Shown: piece after piece, positions 9,700 to 19,148 of the stretch | Position numbering within the stretch: position 1 is the stretch's first letter | Layout of the letters: each line of letters begins with the position of its first letter | Origin: Bacteriovorax sp. BSW11_IV | GTDB lineage: Bacteria; Bdellovibrionota; Bacteriovoracia; Bacteriovoracales; Bacteriovoracaceae | Assembly (NCBI RefSeq): GCF_000447755.1 | Contig: NZ_AUNE01000043.1 | Span: 54,728 to 118,727, forward strand | Length of the DNA stretch: 64,000 nucleotides | Direction: 5' to 3' | Notes under the pieces: generated by a model | The model's input: the letters and a program-made list of their open reading frames with translations, nothing else | Databases searched by the model: none | Told to the model about the DNA's origin: nothing | Made by a program: the position numbers and the translations under genes

Positions 9700-10485
9700 T
9701 TGAAAAAACTATTTTGGATTTTTGCTTCTTTACTATTTGTAAGTTGCGCTAAAACAAATTTACCTTCTGTTCAAAACAACAGCTTTCTTATTGGGGAAGC
9801 TGTTGTTTACGCAAAACATAAGTGGAAGATAAAGACCATTGATGTTGTTTTCATGGACGGGAAAGACGAACAAAGACAAAGCGTGAAAGAGAGCGCTGTT
9901 TTGTGGTCAAAGTTTGCCAATATAGATTTTAAATTTCATGACTACGAAGATTTAGAAAAACTAGAAGTTCTCAAAAAATCACACCTCCTTAAAAGTTCGG
10001 CCAAAGTTTCATTTTTTGGAAATGCCAATCAAAGTGTCATTGGTCAAAGAGTTGGGGGTCTTAGGGCCTCGATGACTTTGCCAGCTGTTACAGGGGACGT
10101 CAGAGCAGATAGAAGAGTTGTTCTTCATGAGTTTGGTCATCTTTTGGGATTAGGGCATGAGCATCAAAACTCAAGAAGCGGTGGCATTTTTGAACCTAAG
10201 ATGATCAAGCAGATGTGTAGTGATTTTCACCTAGATGAAGATGATTGTTCTCAGCAAATTTTAGGAGAAGTTTCTCAGTATGAGGCCACTCTTAGTGATT
10301 ATGATGAAAAATCAGTTATGCACTATTCTTTCCACGGGAAATACCTCAAAAAAGGCGAGGATATTGAGGGGAGCAGTGTTATTTCATATGTAGATGCTCT
10401 GTATATCTCGATGCTCTATAGGGGCCGCTTTAAAACTAAAACAGAACTTGAAAGCGCCTATCAAGATATGTTGAGTGAAATGTAG
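9700..10485 (+). CDS. Astacin-like zinc metalloprotease, lipoprotein
   Basis: Predicted secreted zinc endopeptidase of the M12A/metzincin type, 261 residues. The TTG start is chosen because AAGGAAAT precedes it and it opens a lipoprotein signal with lipobox FVSC (Cys16). The zinc site HEFGHLLGLGHEH (His143, Glu144, His147, His153) matches HExxHxxGxxH, and SVMHYSFHG near residue 205 is the Met-turn in the form used by astacins. It should be lipid-anchored and act outside the cytoplasm, possibly on prey or envelope proteins (inference). It is the third gene of a 7929-10485 operon with a TIGR02147 protein and a GNGGDVV protein. Confidence 0.85.
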   Translation: MKKLFWIFASLLFVSCAKTNLPSVQNNSFLIGEAVVYAKHKWKIKTIDVVFMDGKDEQRQSVKESAVLWSKFANIDFKFHDYEDLEKLEVLKKSHLLKSSAKVSFFGNANQSVIGQRVGGLRASMTLPAVTGDVRADRRVVLHEFGHLLGLGHEHQNSRSGGIFEPKMIKQMCSDFHLDEDDCSQQILGEVSQYEATLSDYDEKSVMHYSFHGKYLKKGEDIEGSSVISYVDALYISMLYRGRFKTKTELESAYQDMLSEM

Positions 10486-10573
10486 GGTAATTGTTTCTTA
10501 TCTATGGACTCAAAGAGAATTTAGAAGTATAAGTTAAGACTAATGCCTTCTATAACTATTTTTTGGATGAAAT

Positions 10574-11473
10574 ATGATCGAAACTAGCCAATTACAGACA
10601 CTTGTGGCCGTTGCCCGAGCAAAAAGCTTTTCAAAGGCCGCTGAGGATTTGAATGTTACTCAATCTGCTATTTCCCAGTCAATTAAAAACCTGGAAAATA
10701 AAATTGAAGTTAAACTTTTCAAGCGCTCTGGAAAAAAAGTTGTCTTAACACCAGAAGGGGAAAAACTATTTTCTCTTGCTGCCGGCTTTTTAACAAACCT
10801 AGATGATACCCTTGAAGAAATTCAACACGACAAAGATTCGATGTCTGGTAAGGTTCGTATCGGTACTCTTATTGGTGTTGGTAAGTCTTGGTTGGCCCCT
10901 GAATTTCTTGAACTTTCAAAAAATAACCCAGACCTAACTGTTTCAGTTCACCTTGGTTTTCAAGAAGATCTCGTTAGAGAATTTGAAAATTATAGATTAG
11001 ATTTTCTTATTTTACCGGAGGATGCTCTTCCGAGTGTTGGTGAAAAAGTTTTTCTATCAGAAGAAAAGATCAGTCTTGTGTTTCCAAAGCAACACAACTT
11101 TAATATCCACGAAGAAATGACAATTGAAGAGCTCTCAGAGCTTCCAACAATTCTTTTCCAGGAAGAAGATCATCTTTTTCTAAAGTGGTGCCGCGAACGC
11201 TACGGCAAAGTACCTAAGAAGACTATTGCTCGTTTTATTGTGAATTCACACGGAAATATGCTTCAGGCCGTAGAGCAAGGGCTTGGTGTTGCTGTTGTTC
11301 CTAATCACGTTCTTAAAAGGTCATATTATCGTGACAGAATCGGAACTTTAGGTGGAACTTTCGAAGTATCTAATGGAAAATTTTATATTGTTTATCACAA
11401 AGATGCTTTAGAATTGAAGAGAATCACAGAAACATTGAAGAGACTTACAAGCGAAAATAACCCTCTTCTATAA
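10574..11473 (+). CDS. LysR family transcriptional regulator
   Basis: A 299-residue LysR-type regulator: an N-terminal winged helix-turn-helix (residues 3-62, FSKAAEDLNVTQSAISQSIK) and a periplasmic-binding-protein-like effector domain (about 90-295). It is in the same direction as, and only 16 bases before, the nucleotidyltransferase gene, which may be co-transcribed. There is no divergent partner gene that would suggest a target, so the effector and regulon are unknown. Confidence 0.92.
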   Translation: MIETSQLQTLVAVARAKSFSKAAEDLNVTQSAISQSIKNLENKIEVKLFKRSGKKVVLTPEGEKLFSLAAGFLTNLDDTLEEIQHDKDSMSGKVRIGTLIGVGKSWLAPEFLELSKNNPDLTVSVHLGFQEDLVREFENYRLDFLILPEDALPSVGEKVFLSEEKISLVFPKQHNFNIHEEMTIEELSELPTILFQEEDHLFLKWCRERYGKVPKKTIARFIVNSHGNMLQAVEQGLGVAVVPNHVLKRSYYRDRIGTLGGTFEVSNGKFYIVYHKDALELKRITETLKRLTSENNPLL

Positions 11474-11489
11474 TTAAGAGGTTTCTCCT

Positions 11490-12680
11490 ATGAGTACATT
11501 GGCCCAATTGCCCAAGCATTTCTCAAGTGACGTTTGGGCCGTATTGCGCGAATTATTCCAACACTCATTTCATGTGACATTAATTGGTGGTGCGACTCGA
11601 GATTTTATTATGAATGAGTCGCTTTCCAATGATCTGGATTTTGAAATTCGTCACAAAGATTCTATAGAAGGGGAGAAGTGGGAATATTTTCTCAATAACT
11701 TTTTCCAAGAACTATCTAAGAAATTTCCTGTAGAAAAGCTTGCCTATAACGTCTATAAAATTAAATTGACCTCATGTGAATTAGAATTCTCCTCGCCAAG
11801 GCTTGAGATTTTCAGGGCCGATGAGCATGGACATTCCAATTTCGATTGTGTTTTTAGCTCTGATCACTCCTATGATAAGGCCTTTAAGCGACGTGATTTT
11901 ACATGTAATGCAATTGGGTTAGAAATTAGAGGTGAAGCTCCTCAGTCGTGGAATGTCGTTGATCCTTTTAATGGATTAAATGATATTGCTAATAAGCGTC
12001 TTCATTATTGCAGTGATGATTTTACTAAAGACCCTGTTCGGTTTTTGAGGGCCATACGCTTTCACTTAAAACTGCAATTTGAACTTTCAAATGCGTTGGT
12101 CGCTTCGTTTCGTTCTATGAATCTCATCGGTCTTAGTACGTACTATTTATTTTCAGAAAATAAAAAATCAAATAGTCTTCTTTTTTTCAATGAGTTCTTT
12201 CACTATGTGAATAAGTTCGAACTTATTTTATCTAAGACTATGGCGTCACTTTGTTATCTTGGAAATGTGAAGTTTAAATCTGCGAAAAATGAAATTGAAA
12301 TATTCATGCAAAGTTCTTATCAAGGTCATATTACAAAAGAAGAAATTCAAGAACAGGCCGCGATTTTTGGTATAAAAAAGAAGATTGCTCAGTCTCTCTA
12401 TACTTTTATGATTAGTCTAAAGAGATTAGATGAAGAATTTCTAGAGTTAATAAAAACTCAAGATTTTCAACAGGTAAAAAATCTTCCGGATTTTCTCTTT
12501 GCTCATTCTGTCGTAAATTTTATAGACGCCTATCCGGAATCAGCTGAACTTGCGATGAGTTTAGTTGATAAGAAAGTTTCACTTGGAGATATTGGCGAGA
12601 TACACATTGAAGTCGAACATTCAGAACGTCATTTGCTCAGAAGTTATCTCTTACTTCGTTCAGGGGCAATTATTACCTAA
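11490..12680 (+). CDS. CCA-adding enzyme / poly(A) polymerase family nucleotidyltransferase
   Basis: A 396-residue class II nucleotidyltransferase. The head domain shows LIGGATRDFIM and the catalytic DLDFEIR (Asp pair near residues 50-52), followed by the tRNA-binding neck signature KDPVRFLRAIRFHLKLQFEL near 180-200. This is the architecture of enzymes that build or repair the 3' CCA end of tRNA. The C-terminal half is poorly conserved and no HD phosphohydrolase motif is visible. AGAGG precedes the ATG. It might be the cell's CCA enzyme or a divergent paralogue; a phylogeny would be needed to separate these. Confidence 0.82.
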   Translation: MSTLAQLPKHFSSDVWAVLRELFQHSFHVTLIGGATRDFIMNESLSNDLDFEIRHKDSIEGEKWEYFLNNFFQELSKKFPVEKLAYNVYKIKLTSCELEFSSPRLEIFRADEHGHSNFDCVFSSDHSYDKAFKRRDFTCNAIGLEIRGEAPQSWNVVDPFNGLNDIANKRLHYCSDDFTKDPVRFLRAIRFHLKLQFELSNALVASFRSMNLIGLSTYYLFSENKKSNSLLFFNEFFHYVNKFELILSKTMASLCYLGNVKFKSAKNEIEIFMQSSYQGHITKEEIQEQAAIFGIKKKIAQSLYTFMISLKRLDEEFLELIKTQDFQQVKNLPDFLFAHSVVNFIDAYPESAELAMSLVDKKVSLGDIGEIHIEVEHSERHLLRSYLLLRSGAIIT

Positions 12681-12762
12681 ATAAAATCAAGTGGCCCATT
12701 TTGTGCTTAAATGTAACAATGGAGTTGAGGTATGTTTAAAAACCTCAATTCAGGAGGCCGTC

Positions 12763-13185
12763 GTGGTTGATTTACAATCTATACTTGCAGGTCACCGCTC
12801 TAAGCTCGCTAGAGAGAAAAGTAGTGACCAGAACCCTAAGGTTTACTCACCTTCTTTTAGTGAAATTCCCGATATATTTTTTGACGATATTCTTGTCCGC
12901 TATAAATTATCGCGCTCAGAAACTCTTGTGCTTATGTATCTATATCGCAAAGTTTGGGCCTCAAATAATATTTTTAAAAAGCATGGCATTTCTCAGCTTT
13001 TATCCCATACAGAGATGGCAAACTTTCTAGCACTGCCTATTGAAGATATTCATGTGGCCTTAAGAAAGCTCGAAGAGTACGCATTTATCGAGATCATCCG
13101 CTCTGGTCAGTATTTTGTTCGCCGCTATTTCACAAAAGATCTCGATGATCGTTTCGAACAAACTTACGATAACTTTGAAAATTAA
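12763..13185 (+). CDS. Small winged-helix DNA-binding protein
   Basis: I place the start at the GTG at 12763 because AGGAGG lies at 12752-12757 with a 5-base spacer; this gives 140 residues, and the longer frame upstream has no ribosome site. The C-terminal part looks like a winged helix-turn-helix (LSRSETLVLMYLYRKVW, LLSHTEMANFLALPIEDIHV, then RSGQYFVRRYF as the wing). It resembles replication-initiator or MarR-like DNA-binding folds but I cannot name a family. It follows the nucleotidyltransferase gene by about 80 bases. Confidence 0.65.
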   Translation: MVDLQSILAGHRSKLAREKSSDQNPKVYSPSFSEIPDIFFDDILVRYKLSRSETLVLMYLYRKVWASNNIFKKHGISQLLSHTEMANFLALPIEDIHVALRKLEEYAFIEIIRSGQYFVRRYFTKDLDDRFEQTYDNFEN

Positions 13186-13341
13186 CTTTAAATTGCCTCA
13201 ATTCTTAGTCATAATTTAATATGATGTCTATTAAGCATTCAATAAGCTGTGGGAATTATTGGCCCCATTTTTATTATCTGATTGATAGTTAATAATAGTT
13301 TTAAGTAGGTATGCTTAAAATTTTTTAATATTGGGAACTTA

Positions 13342-15120
13342 ATGGCCGAGGCTACTGATAAAAAAAAGTACATAACTTATTGTGGCAGTGATAGGGGTTT
13401 TTTTGTTCAATTGCAGTCACAATTTGAAAAATCTTATCCGCAGTTTGAATTCGTCTGCGAAACGGTTTTTAATGCCAATTCTAAAAAATATCATACTGTC
13501 TATGTGGATATCCTTAATCGCGGTGCCCATATTATTTACGTTGATCTCTCTACAAATGAAGCTTCTCAAAAGTTAATTATCCAAATGCTAAAACGAATGA
13601 ATCGTCTCACTGGTGCATGTGTTGTTGCACTAGTTGATAATGTTTCTAAAATCCCTTTAGCATGGTCTTCGAATGCTGATTTTTACTTTGTGAAATCTCA
13701 CGAAACTTTTGGTGTCGTTCATCACCCAATCAATCTTTTATATCCAGAGAGTGCGGCCAAGCATGAGTTCGCCGTTGCAAAGCTTAATAGACCCTATACG
13801 GTCCAAGAAGATATGCGTTTGGGATTTTTTGGCCCAGACTATATTCACGCCGAAGGAAATTGTAATTTAGAAATTGGTGATACAGCGGTATTTAACACTC
13901 AAATTGATAAACATCTTGTTCCTTCTAAAAAATTTAAGCTCAGGGCAAAGTCTGATAAGAATTTATATTACGATTTCAAAAATTCTTACGATCTTGAAAT
14001 GGTGTTTTTAGATCCGCCAGAGATTCCTGAAGAAGTTTTAGAAGAGATCAAAAATATCAAAGACCCCATGGAGCGCGATCAAAAGCGTGCAAGCTACGAA
14101 AAAGATATTGAATTAAAAAGCGTAGGCTACGCGGATGAGTTGAAGCTTGTTAAAAGAAAATATAAGAAGTGGCTACAAGATAGTATTTACTCTTCTTCTC
14201 CAAAAAAGACGAAGATTATGATTGTTGATTTCACAATGGGCTTTATGAATAAAGAAGAAGAGCCTGTGGATCGCTTTCCCTATACGATTCGTTGCTTAGA
14301 TAAAGTGACCTCAGAGGCCAAAGAAATTGATCAACTTCTTCCTCATATAATCGTTTATAATTTCCCAGACCCTGATGTCGTTACAACTATGGGAACGGAA
14401 TCTCAAATAGAACAACTAGAGATCATTATTAAAAAGGTAAAATCAACTCCTGATTATCAACCTTTTGTGATTGTATTTAATTGTAAGACTTATTCATCTA
14501 AAGCAATTCAAGATAGCTTTCGCTACCCACTTCTAATGGCCAATAGCACGACACTAGATTTGAATCTTGTTGTAAAGATGGCCGAGCTTTATGAGACAAA
14601 ACATGAGGAAAGAGAAAAGCGACTCATTAAAGATAAGCTTTTAGAGCTAAGAAAAAAAGATCCGGCCAAGTATGGAAAGTGGACGGAGTCTGATCTTCAA
14701 GAGCCGCGCTTTTTTGTCAAAAAAACAAATCCTCAAAGTGTTATTTCTCTAGAGCATAAGGTTCAATTGCGATCATTGTCTGAAACTACAATTAGCTTTT
14801 CAACTGATAAAGAATTAGAACTCCAGACATATCGTTTTGTTGGGCCAGGGAACTTTTATTTTCGCCTCATACCTATTGACGGGAAGAAGTACCAAAGAGA
14901 GAGTGGTAAAAATCTTTACAAAGGTTTGATTCATGGCGTTGACGTGGAAGATATCGAAGAAATTAGACGTTTTGTGAACGCCATTTTCCAATTGAAAGAA
15001 ACTGAGCTTGCCGAGAAGGAACTCGAAGAATTTATGAAGCTTAACGCAGAGAAATTACAAGAGAAAATCGATTCTGAAGAAGTTGAAGATGACTCAAGTT
15101 CATCTGAAGAAGAGAGTTAA
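13342..15120 (+). CDS. Receiver-like and PilZ-like multidomain protein, unknown function
   Basis: A cytoplasmic-looking 592-residue protein without signal peptide or membrane helices. It seems to hold two copies of the same pair. A receiver-like alpha/beta stretch (about 5-120) is followed by a PilZ/beta-barrel-like part (about 145-225); a second receiver-like stretch (about 290-415, beginning KTKIMIVDFTMGFMN) is followed by another beta-rich part (about 465-540). The canonical acidic phosphorylation residues are not convincing in either receiver-like part, so it would be a pseudo-receiver scaffold. The C-terminus is a highly acidic Ser/Glu tail. It is transcribed alone. Domain names are inference from fold pattern only. 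Confidence 0.6.
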   Translation: MAEATDKKKYITYCGSDRGFFVQLQSQFEKSYPQFEFVCETVFNANSKKYHTVYVDILNRGAHIIYVDLSTNEASQKLIIQMLKRMNRLTGACVVALVDNVSKIPLAWSSNADFYFVKSHETFGVVHHPINLLYPESAAKHEFAVAKLNRPYTVQEDMRLGFFGPDYIHAEGNCNLEIGDTAVFNTQIDKHLVPSKKFKLRAKSDKNLYYDFKNSYDLEMVFLDPPEIPEEVLEEIKNIKDPMERDQKRASYEKDIELKSVGYADELKLVKRKYKKWLQDSIYSSSPKKTKIMIVDFTMGFMNKEEEPVDRFPYTIRCLDKVTSEAKEIDQLLPHIIVYNFPDPDVVTTMGTESQIEQLEIIIKKVKSTPDYQPFVIVFNCKTYSSKAIQDSFRYPLLMANSTTLDLNLVVKMAELYETKHEEREKRLIKDKLLELRKKDPAKYGKWTESDLQEPRFFVKKTNPQSVISLEHKVQLRSLSETTISFSTDKELELQTYRFVGPGNFYFRLIPIDGKKYQRESGKNLYKGLIHGVDVEDIEEIRRFVNAIFQLKETELAEKELEEFMKLNAEKLQEKIDSEEVEDDSSSSEEES

Positions 15121-15172
15121 CACCTTTTTACATAGTCTATTCAAAGCTCCATTTTTTTGCTAAATTTCTTTC

Positions 15173-15925
15173 ATGACTACTCAATTAAAAGAGCAGCTTG
15201 CTCACTCACACAAAGAATTGTCTTACCATCCAGTCTATTCCCTCGTGAATGATATGGATACACTACAAATATTTATGAAGTCACACGTATTCGCCGTATG
15301 GGACTTCATGTCGCTATTAAAGTCACTTCAAAGAACGATCACTTGCGTTGAACTTCCATGGCGTCCAAGCCCATATCCGAAAGAAGTTGTTCGTATGATC
15401 AATGAAATTGTGCTTGGTGAAGAAAGTGATTTAGATTTTGATGGAAACCCTAAAGATCACTTCACCATGTATATTGATGCCATGGAGGAAGTTGGCCTAG
15501 ATACTTCATTCGTTTTTGATTTTATGAAATCATTGGACTTCGATACACTGACTCCTGCAGTTAGAAATTTTGTTCGCTTTAATTTAGACTTGGCAACAAA
15601 TGGTGGTGCTCATGAAGTGGCCGCTGCTTTTTTCTATGGGCGAGAAAAACTGATTCCAGATATGTTTACGGCGATCATTGAAAAATTTAGGGCCGCAAAT
15701 GTTCAAACTAAGGCCTTAGAATATTATTTCGTACGTCATATTGAACTTGATGGGGGAGAACATTCAATTCTCGCTAAAAAGTGCTTAGATGCTCTTTGCA
15801 ATGGTGACGAGACAAAAGAAGAAGAGGCCCTAAAAGCGGGTTTAAAATCTCTTGAGTTAAGATATGCCCTTTGGGATGAAGTTCAAAAATTCATCCAAAC
15901 ACAAAATAAGGTACAATTCTCTTAG
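15173..15925 (+). CDS. DUF3050 family protein, heme-oxygenase-like fold
   Basis: A 250-residue protein matching the DUF3050 family by recall: HVFAVWDFMSLLKSLQ (about 37-52), HFTMYIDAMEEVG (about 97-109) and HIELDGGEHSILAKK (about 199-213) are its conserved helices. The family has the heme-oxygenase-like helical fold seen in several di-iron oxygenases, and the conserved His/Glu in these helices may be metal ligands, but no reaction is established. There is no Shine-Dalgarno; TAAATT at 15161-15166 ends seven bases before the ATG, compatible with a leaderless mRNA. Confidence 0.82.
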   Translation: MTTQLKEQLAHSHKELSYHPVYSLVNDMDTLQIFMKSHVFAVWDFMSLLKSLQRTITCVELPWRPSPYPKEVVRMINEIVLGEESDLDFDGNPKDHFTMYIDAMEEVGLDTSFVFDFMKSLDFDTLTPAVRNFVRFNLDLATNGGAHEVAAAFFYGREKLIPDMFTAIIEKFRAANVQTKALEYYFVRHIELDGGEHSILAKKCLDALCNGDETKEEEALKAGLKSLELRYALWDEVQKFIQTQNKVQFS

Positions 15926-15949
15926 ACCGAGTGCAGTACTCGGTCATTC
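15925..15949 (+). terminator. Terminator after DUF3050 gene
   Basis: GACCGAGT (15925-15932) pairs perfectly with ACTCGGTC (15938-15945) around a 5-base loop and begins at the last base of the stop codon. The T tract that follows is interrupted by C, so termination may be partial. Confidence 0.65.
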
Positions 15950-16028
15950 TTTTCTTTTCTTACACATCTTTTAATATCACTCTTTTAGTTTAAGATAATT
16001 GTTAGATCAAAATTTCACGGAGGAAATA

Positions 16029-17237
16029 ATGAGACTACCAATGATTGGGTTAGTGCTTACTTCTATCATTATGAGCGTTAGCTCATTTGCCACTAATCAA
16101 AACTTCAATAAAAGATTTCAAGTTGTAAGAAATGATGACGGGAAAGTTGTAGAGATCAGAGATGCCTCTTTATCTAGAACATTTTCTATTTGGCCGTACG
16201 TTGAATATATCACTGAGGCACTTGAGGCCGAAAAAGACCTAATGGCGCAAAAAGGTGATTATGACTATGAAGTTGAGTCTCTACTTACTGAAAACGCAAT
16301 GGAGATGGGACTTGTAAACTCTGAAGAAGTTGAAAAAACGATCCTTGCTATGAAGCAGCTTCAAAATATTGATCTTAAAGCTATGCTGCAAGATCCAGCA
16401 GTTAATGAAGTTATTAATGGTTTTGAAAAGAGAATTACAGAAGTTCTGGCCGCTTTTAACCCTACGGTTGTAGCACGTCTTGATAATCCGGTTTTTTTCT
16501 ACCAAAGAAATGTGACTTACCAAGTTCTTGTTTGGGCCTTAGACTTTGCTAGAAAGAAATTAAGCAGTATTCCTGTTCTTAATACAGTTGCTTATATTCT
16601 AAAGGAATCTGAAAAACTTATTGCAAATCGTCGTGTCTATCACCAAAACATGCTCCTTCACTACTTTGAAAGAATTGATGCTAAAGAAATTGGTATGACA
16701 AATTCCGAGGTTGATTTGGCCTACTCTTCAATCTATGAATCAAGAATTCCATGGTTTGCTATTTGGGAATCAAAAGCTGCAAAAGCTGACTGGGAAAAGT
16801 ATGGAGTGAATAAATTCTTTGGTGAGTTTAGAGCAGGTTCTACAGTTCTTAGAAATAACAAGTTCAGATACACTTCTACAGGAGAGAGAATCAATTACGC
16901 GTTCCAAGAGGCAGTTTACAAAGATGAATCTGTTATTGTGAATCTTGTTAATAAGGAATCTATGCTTAACTCTATGCCAGCGATTAGTTACAGCTATGAT
17001 GCTCCTAAAAAAGTTAAAAGATTAAGAACGATTCTTCAACTGGGACAACTTGGAATCAGCTTTGTGCCAGTATCTGCAACAATTAAAGATATGGTAACTA
17101 AATTTATGAAGTCTTACTATGAAGAGCAGTCGCTAACAGAGGGCGCTCTTTATGCTCACTTTGATTTAGTTGGTAACGACTTTATGAAGTCAGAACTTGT
17201 TGAACAAATGGTGAATCCATTCGAAACTGAATTATAA
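16029..17237 (+). CDS. Secreted protein of unknown function
   Basis: A 402-residue exported protein. I start at the ATG at 16029, which has CGGAGGAAATA before it and opens a signal peptide (cleavage likely after SSFA near residue 20). The mature protein is largely helical and charged with no cysteine-rich region or recognisable catalytic motif. It is monocistronic and well expressed by the look of its ribosome site. I do not recognise the family; it may be specific to Bacteriovoracales. Confidence 0.75.
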   Translation: MRLPMIGLVLTSIIMSVSSFATNQNFNKRFQVVRNDDGKVVEIRDASLSRTFSIWPYVEYITEALEAEKDLMAQKGDYDYEVESLLTENAMEMGLVNSEEVEKTILAMKQLQNIDLKAMLQDPAVNEVINGFEKRITEVLAAFNPTVVARLDNPVFFYQRNVTYQVLVWALDFARKKLSSIPVLNTVAYILKESEKLIANRRVYHQNMLLHYFERIDAKEIGMTNSEVDLAYSSIYESRIPWFAIWESKAAKADWEKYGVNKFFGEFRAGSTVLRNNKFRYTSTGERINYAFQEAVYKDESVIVNLVNKESMLNSMPAISYSYDAPKKVKRLRTILQLGQLGISFVPVSATIKDMVTKFMKSYYEEQSLTEGALYAHFDLVGNDFMKSELVEQMVNPFETEL

Positions 17238-17241
17238 AAAG

Positions 17242-17269
17242 AAGGCCGGGATTTTAACCCGGCCTTTTT
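17242..17269. terminator. Bidirectional terminator
   Basis: AAGGCCGGG (17242-17250) pairs with CCCGGCCTT (17258-17266), with A tract before and T tract after. It serves the secreted-protein gene and the converging RRM gene. Confidence 0.88.
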
Positions 17270-17678
17270 ATTTCTTCGACTTAATGTCTTTATTATCTTC
17301 TGCTATACTTACTTTCAAACTTCTGCCGTCAACTTCTTTGCCATTCAGTTTTTTTATTGCTTCCTTGGCCTCGTCTTTGTTGAACATTCTAACGAATGCA
17401 ACACCTGTTTTAAGCTTCGTTTTTTTATCAGTAAGGATATAAACGTCTTTTACTTTTCCAAAAGGTGAAAACAGTCTTTTGATTCCGTCTTCGTCTCTTT
17501 TGTAGTTGAGATTCGCAACGTAAATTGTCACATCTCTTTTATCGTATTGAACTTTTGTGTCTTTCTTTTCTTCTTTTTCAAAATCACGATCTTCTTTTAA
17601 GAATTTCTTTTTATTTTCTAATTTAATCTTCTTTTGTAAGAACGTGCTCTTTGGCAGCTTATCTTTATCGTTTGTCAT
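17268..17678 (-). CDS. RNA-recognition-motif (RRM) protein
   Basis: A 136-residue protein with one RRM domain (about 50-126): RNP2 is IYVANL and RNP1 is KTGVAFVRM, the aromatic positions that stack on RNA. It has a lysine-rich N-terminal extension of about 48 residues, which is unusual next to the short (80-100 residue) bacterial RRM proteins. Such proteins are often linked to cold adaptation and RNA metabolism in bacteria, but this role is inferred. AGAGGTC precedes its ATG. It diverges from the aldo/keto reductase operon. Confidence 0.88.
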   Translation of the reverse strand: MTNDKDKLPKSTFLQKKIKLENKKKFLKEDRDFEKEEKKDTKVQYDKRDVTIYVANLNYKRDEDGIKRLFSPFGKVKDVYILTDKKTKLKTGVAFVRMFNKDEAKEAIKKLNGKEVDGRSLKVSIAEDNKDIKSKK

Positions 17679-17864
17679 AATGACCTCTTAAAATTTGTTT
17701 CTGATTGCTTATACTTGAATTTCTCTTTTTGTCACTCTTTTATTTGTGCGCCAAGTAAAAACGCCTGTAAAATCATCCATTTTTACCATTTTGGGATTAT
17801 TCCAACCGTCAATTCATGCCATTTGTGATATGATAAACAAATAAAACTTATAAAGGGGGAGACC

Positions 17865-19148
17865 TTGAAGGTCAGAGCAAATTCATCTGTAGGGATGGGA
17901 ACATATCGTATGAGCGTTCGCTCAAAAGAGCATTATGATTCATTAGTGATCGCCCTTAAAAATGGTTTAGACCTTATTGATACCTCTGCAAATTATACAA
18001 ATGGAGAGTCTGAAAAACTTATTGGGAAAGTTCTAAAAGAACATCCTGAATATAATCCTGTCATCATTACTAAAGGGGGCTATGTTCAAGGAGATTGCAT
18101 TAAGCTAATGGGTGCTCTTAATGCTGATGGATTGGCCTTGGATGGCCTTGTTAAAATTAACGACGATCTTTGGCACAGTATTCATCCAGAATTTCTTCAA
18201 TCTCAAATTGATTTAAGTCGCGAACGATTAGAAGGTGCCTCAATTGATTTTTACCTTCTTCACAATCCTGAATATTACTTTATGCAAGATGATGAGAACC
18301 TTAGTGATAAAGAATTCTATGCCAGAATTGAAAAGGCCTTTATTTTCTTAGAATCAAAAGTTGAAAAGGGTGAAATTGGGGCCTACGGCATTAGTTCTAA
18401 TGGACTTGCCCTTTCTCCAGAAGATAAGACTTATGTTAATCTACAAACAATTTTGGAGATCGCCCGTAGGATTAAGGCCAAGCATTTTAAGATGATCCAA
18501 TTTCCTTTTAACCTCATTGAAATTGGCGCCCTAGAGAGATTTCAAGATTTAAGTTCAGTTATTGAATTGGCCAAAGAAGAAGGATTAATCTTAGTTGGCA
18601 ACAGACCATTTAATGCCTTTAAAGACGACAAGCTTATCAGACTTGCTGGTTATGATAGTTTCTATCCAATTCCCACAAAAGAAGAAGTTGGAGAGCACGT
18701 TCACTACTGCCTAGAGCTTGTTGAAAAGAAGATGTCGGAATTTGATGAAGAAGAATCTGTTTATGACATCCCTTTGATCAAGCAGTTCATTCAGCTATGG
18801 CCTGATTTACAATCTCCAGATGCTGTGGAGCAAGTCTATTTTGGACACCTTTTTCCATTGATTGCTAGAATTTGGGGTGGAGAAGGTCTTGATGCCAATG
18901 ATTCGGCTCCATTTTATAAATTATTTGAACTTAACGAGAGATTATCTCGTGGCAATATGACTGAGCTTGCAAATGAATTTCGTACTCAGGCCGTAAATAT
19001 GGGACTTTTACCAAATGCTCCAGAGGCTTCATTAACTAAATTGGCCATTGATTTCTACCTACAAAGTGGCATTGATTACGTTCTTGTGGGAATGAAAAAG
19101 CCCGACTATGTAATGCAGTTAAAAGAGTATTTTAATGGAACCGTTTAA
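17865..19148 (+). CDS. Aldo/keto reductase
   Basis: NAD(P)H-dependent oxidoreductase of the aldo/keto reductase superfamily, 427 residues, longer than the usual 310-340. The tetrad is visible: Asp and Tyr in LIDTSANYTNGESEKLIG, Lys in VIITKGG and His in FYLLHNPEYYF; the C-terminus ends DYVLVGMKKPDYV, the usual nucleotide-binding end. An extra segment of roughly 80 residues lies around 270-360. The TTG start has a strong GGGGGAG site. It overlaps the AlkC-like gene by 14 bases, so both are translated from one mRNA. Substrate unknown. Confidence 0.85.
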   Translation: MKVRANSSVGMGTYRMSVRSKEHYDSLVIALKNGLDLIDTSANYTNGESEKLIGKVLKEHPEYNPVIITKGGYVQGDCIKLMGALNADGLALDGLVKINDDLWHSIHPEFLQSQIDLSRERLEGASIDFYLLHNPEYYFMQDDENLSDKEFYARIEKAFIFLESKVEKGEIGAYGISSNGLALSPEDKTYVNLQTILEIARRIKAKHFKMIQFPFNLIEIGALERFQDLSSVIELAKEEGLILVGNRPFNAFKDDKLIRLAGYDSFYPIPTKEEVGEHVHYCLELVEKKMSEFDEEESVYDIPLIKQFIQLWPDLQSPDAVEQVYFGHLFPLIARIWGGEGLDANDSAPFYKLFELNERLSRGNMTELANEFRTQAVNMGLLPNAPEASLTKLAIDFYLQSGIDYVLVGMKKPDYVMQLKEYFNGTV

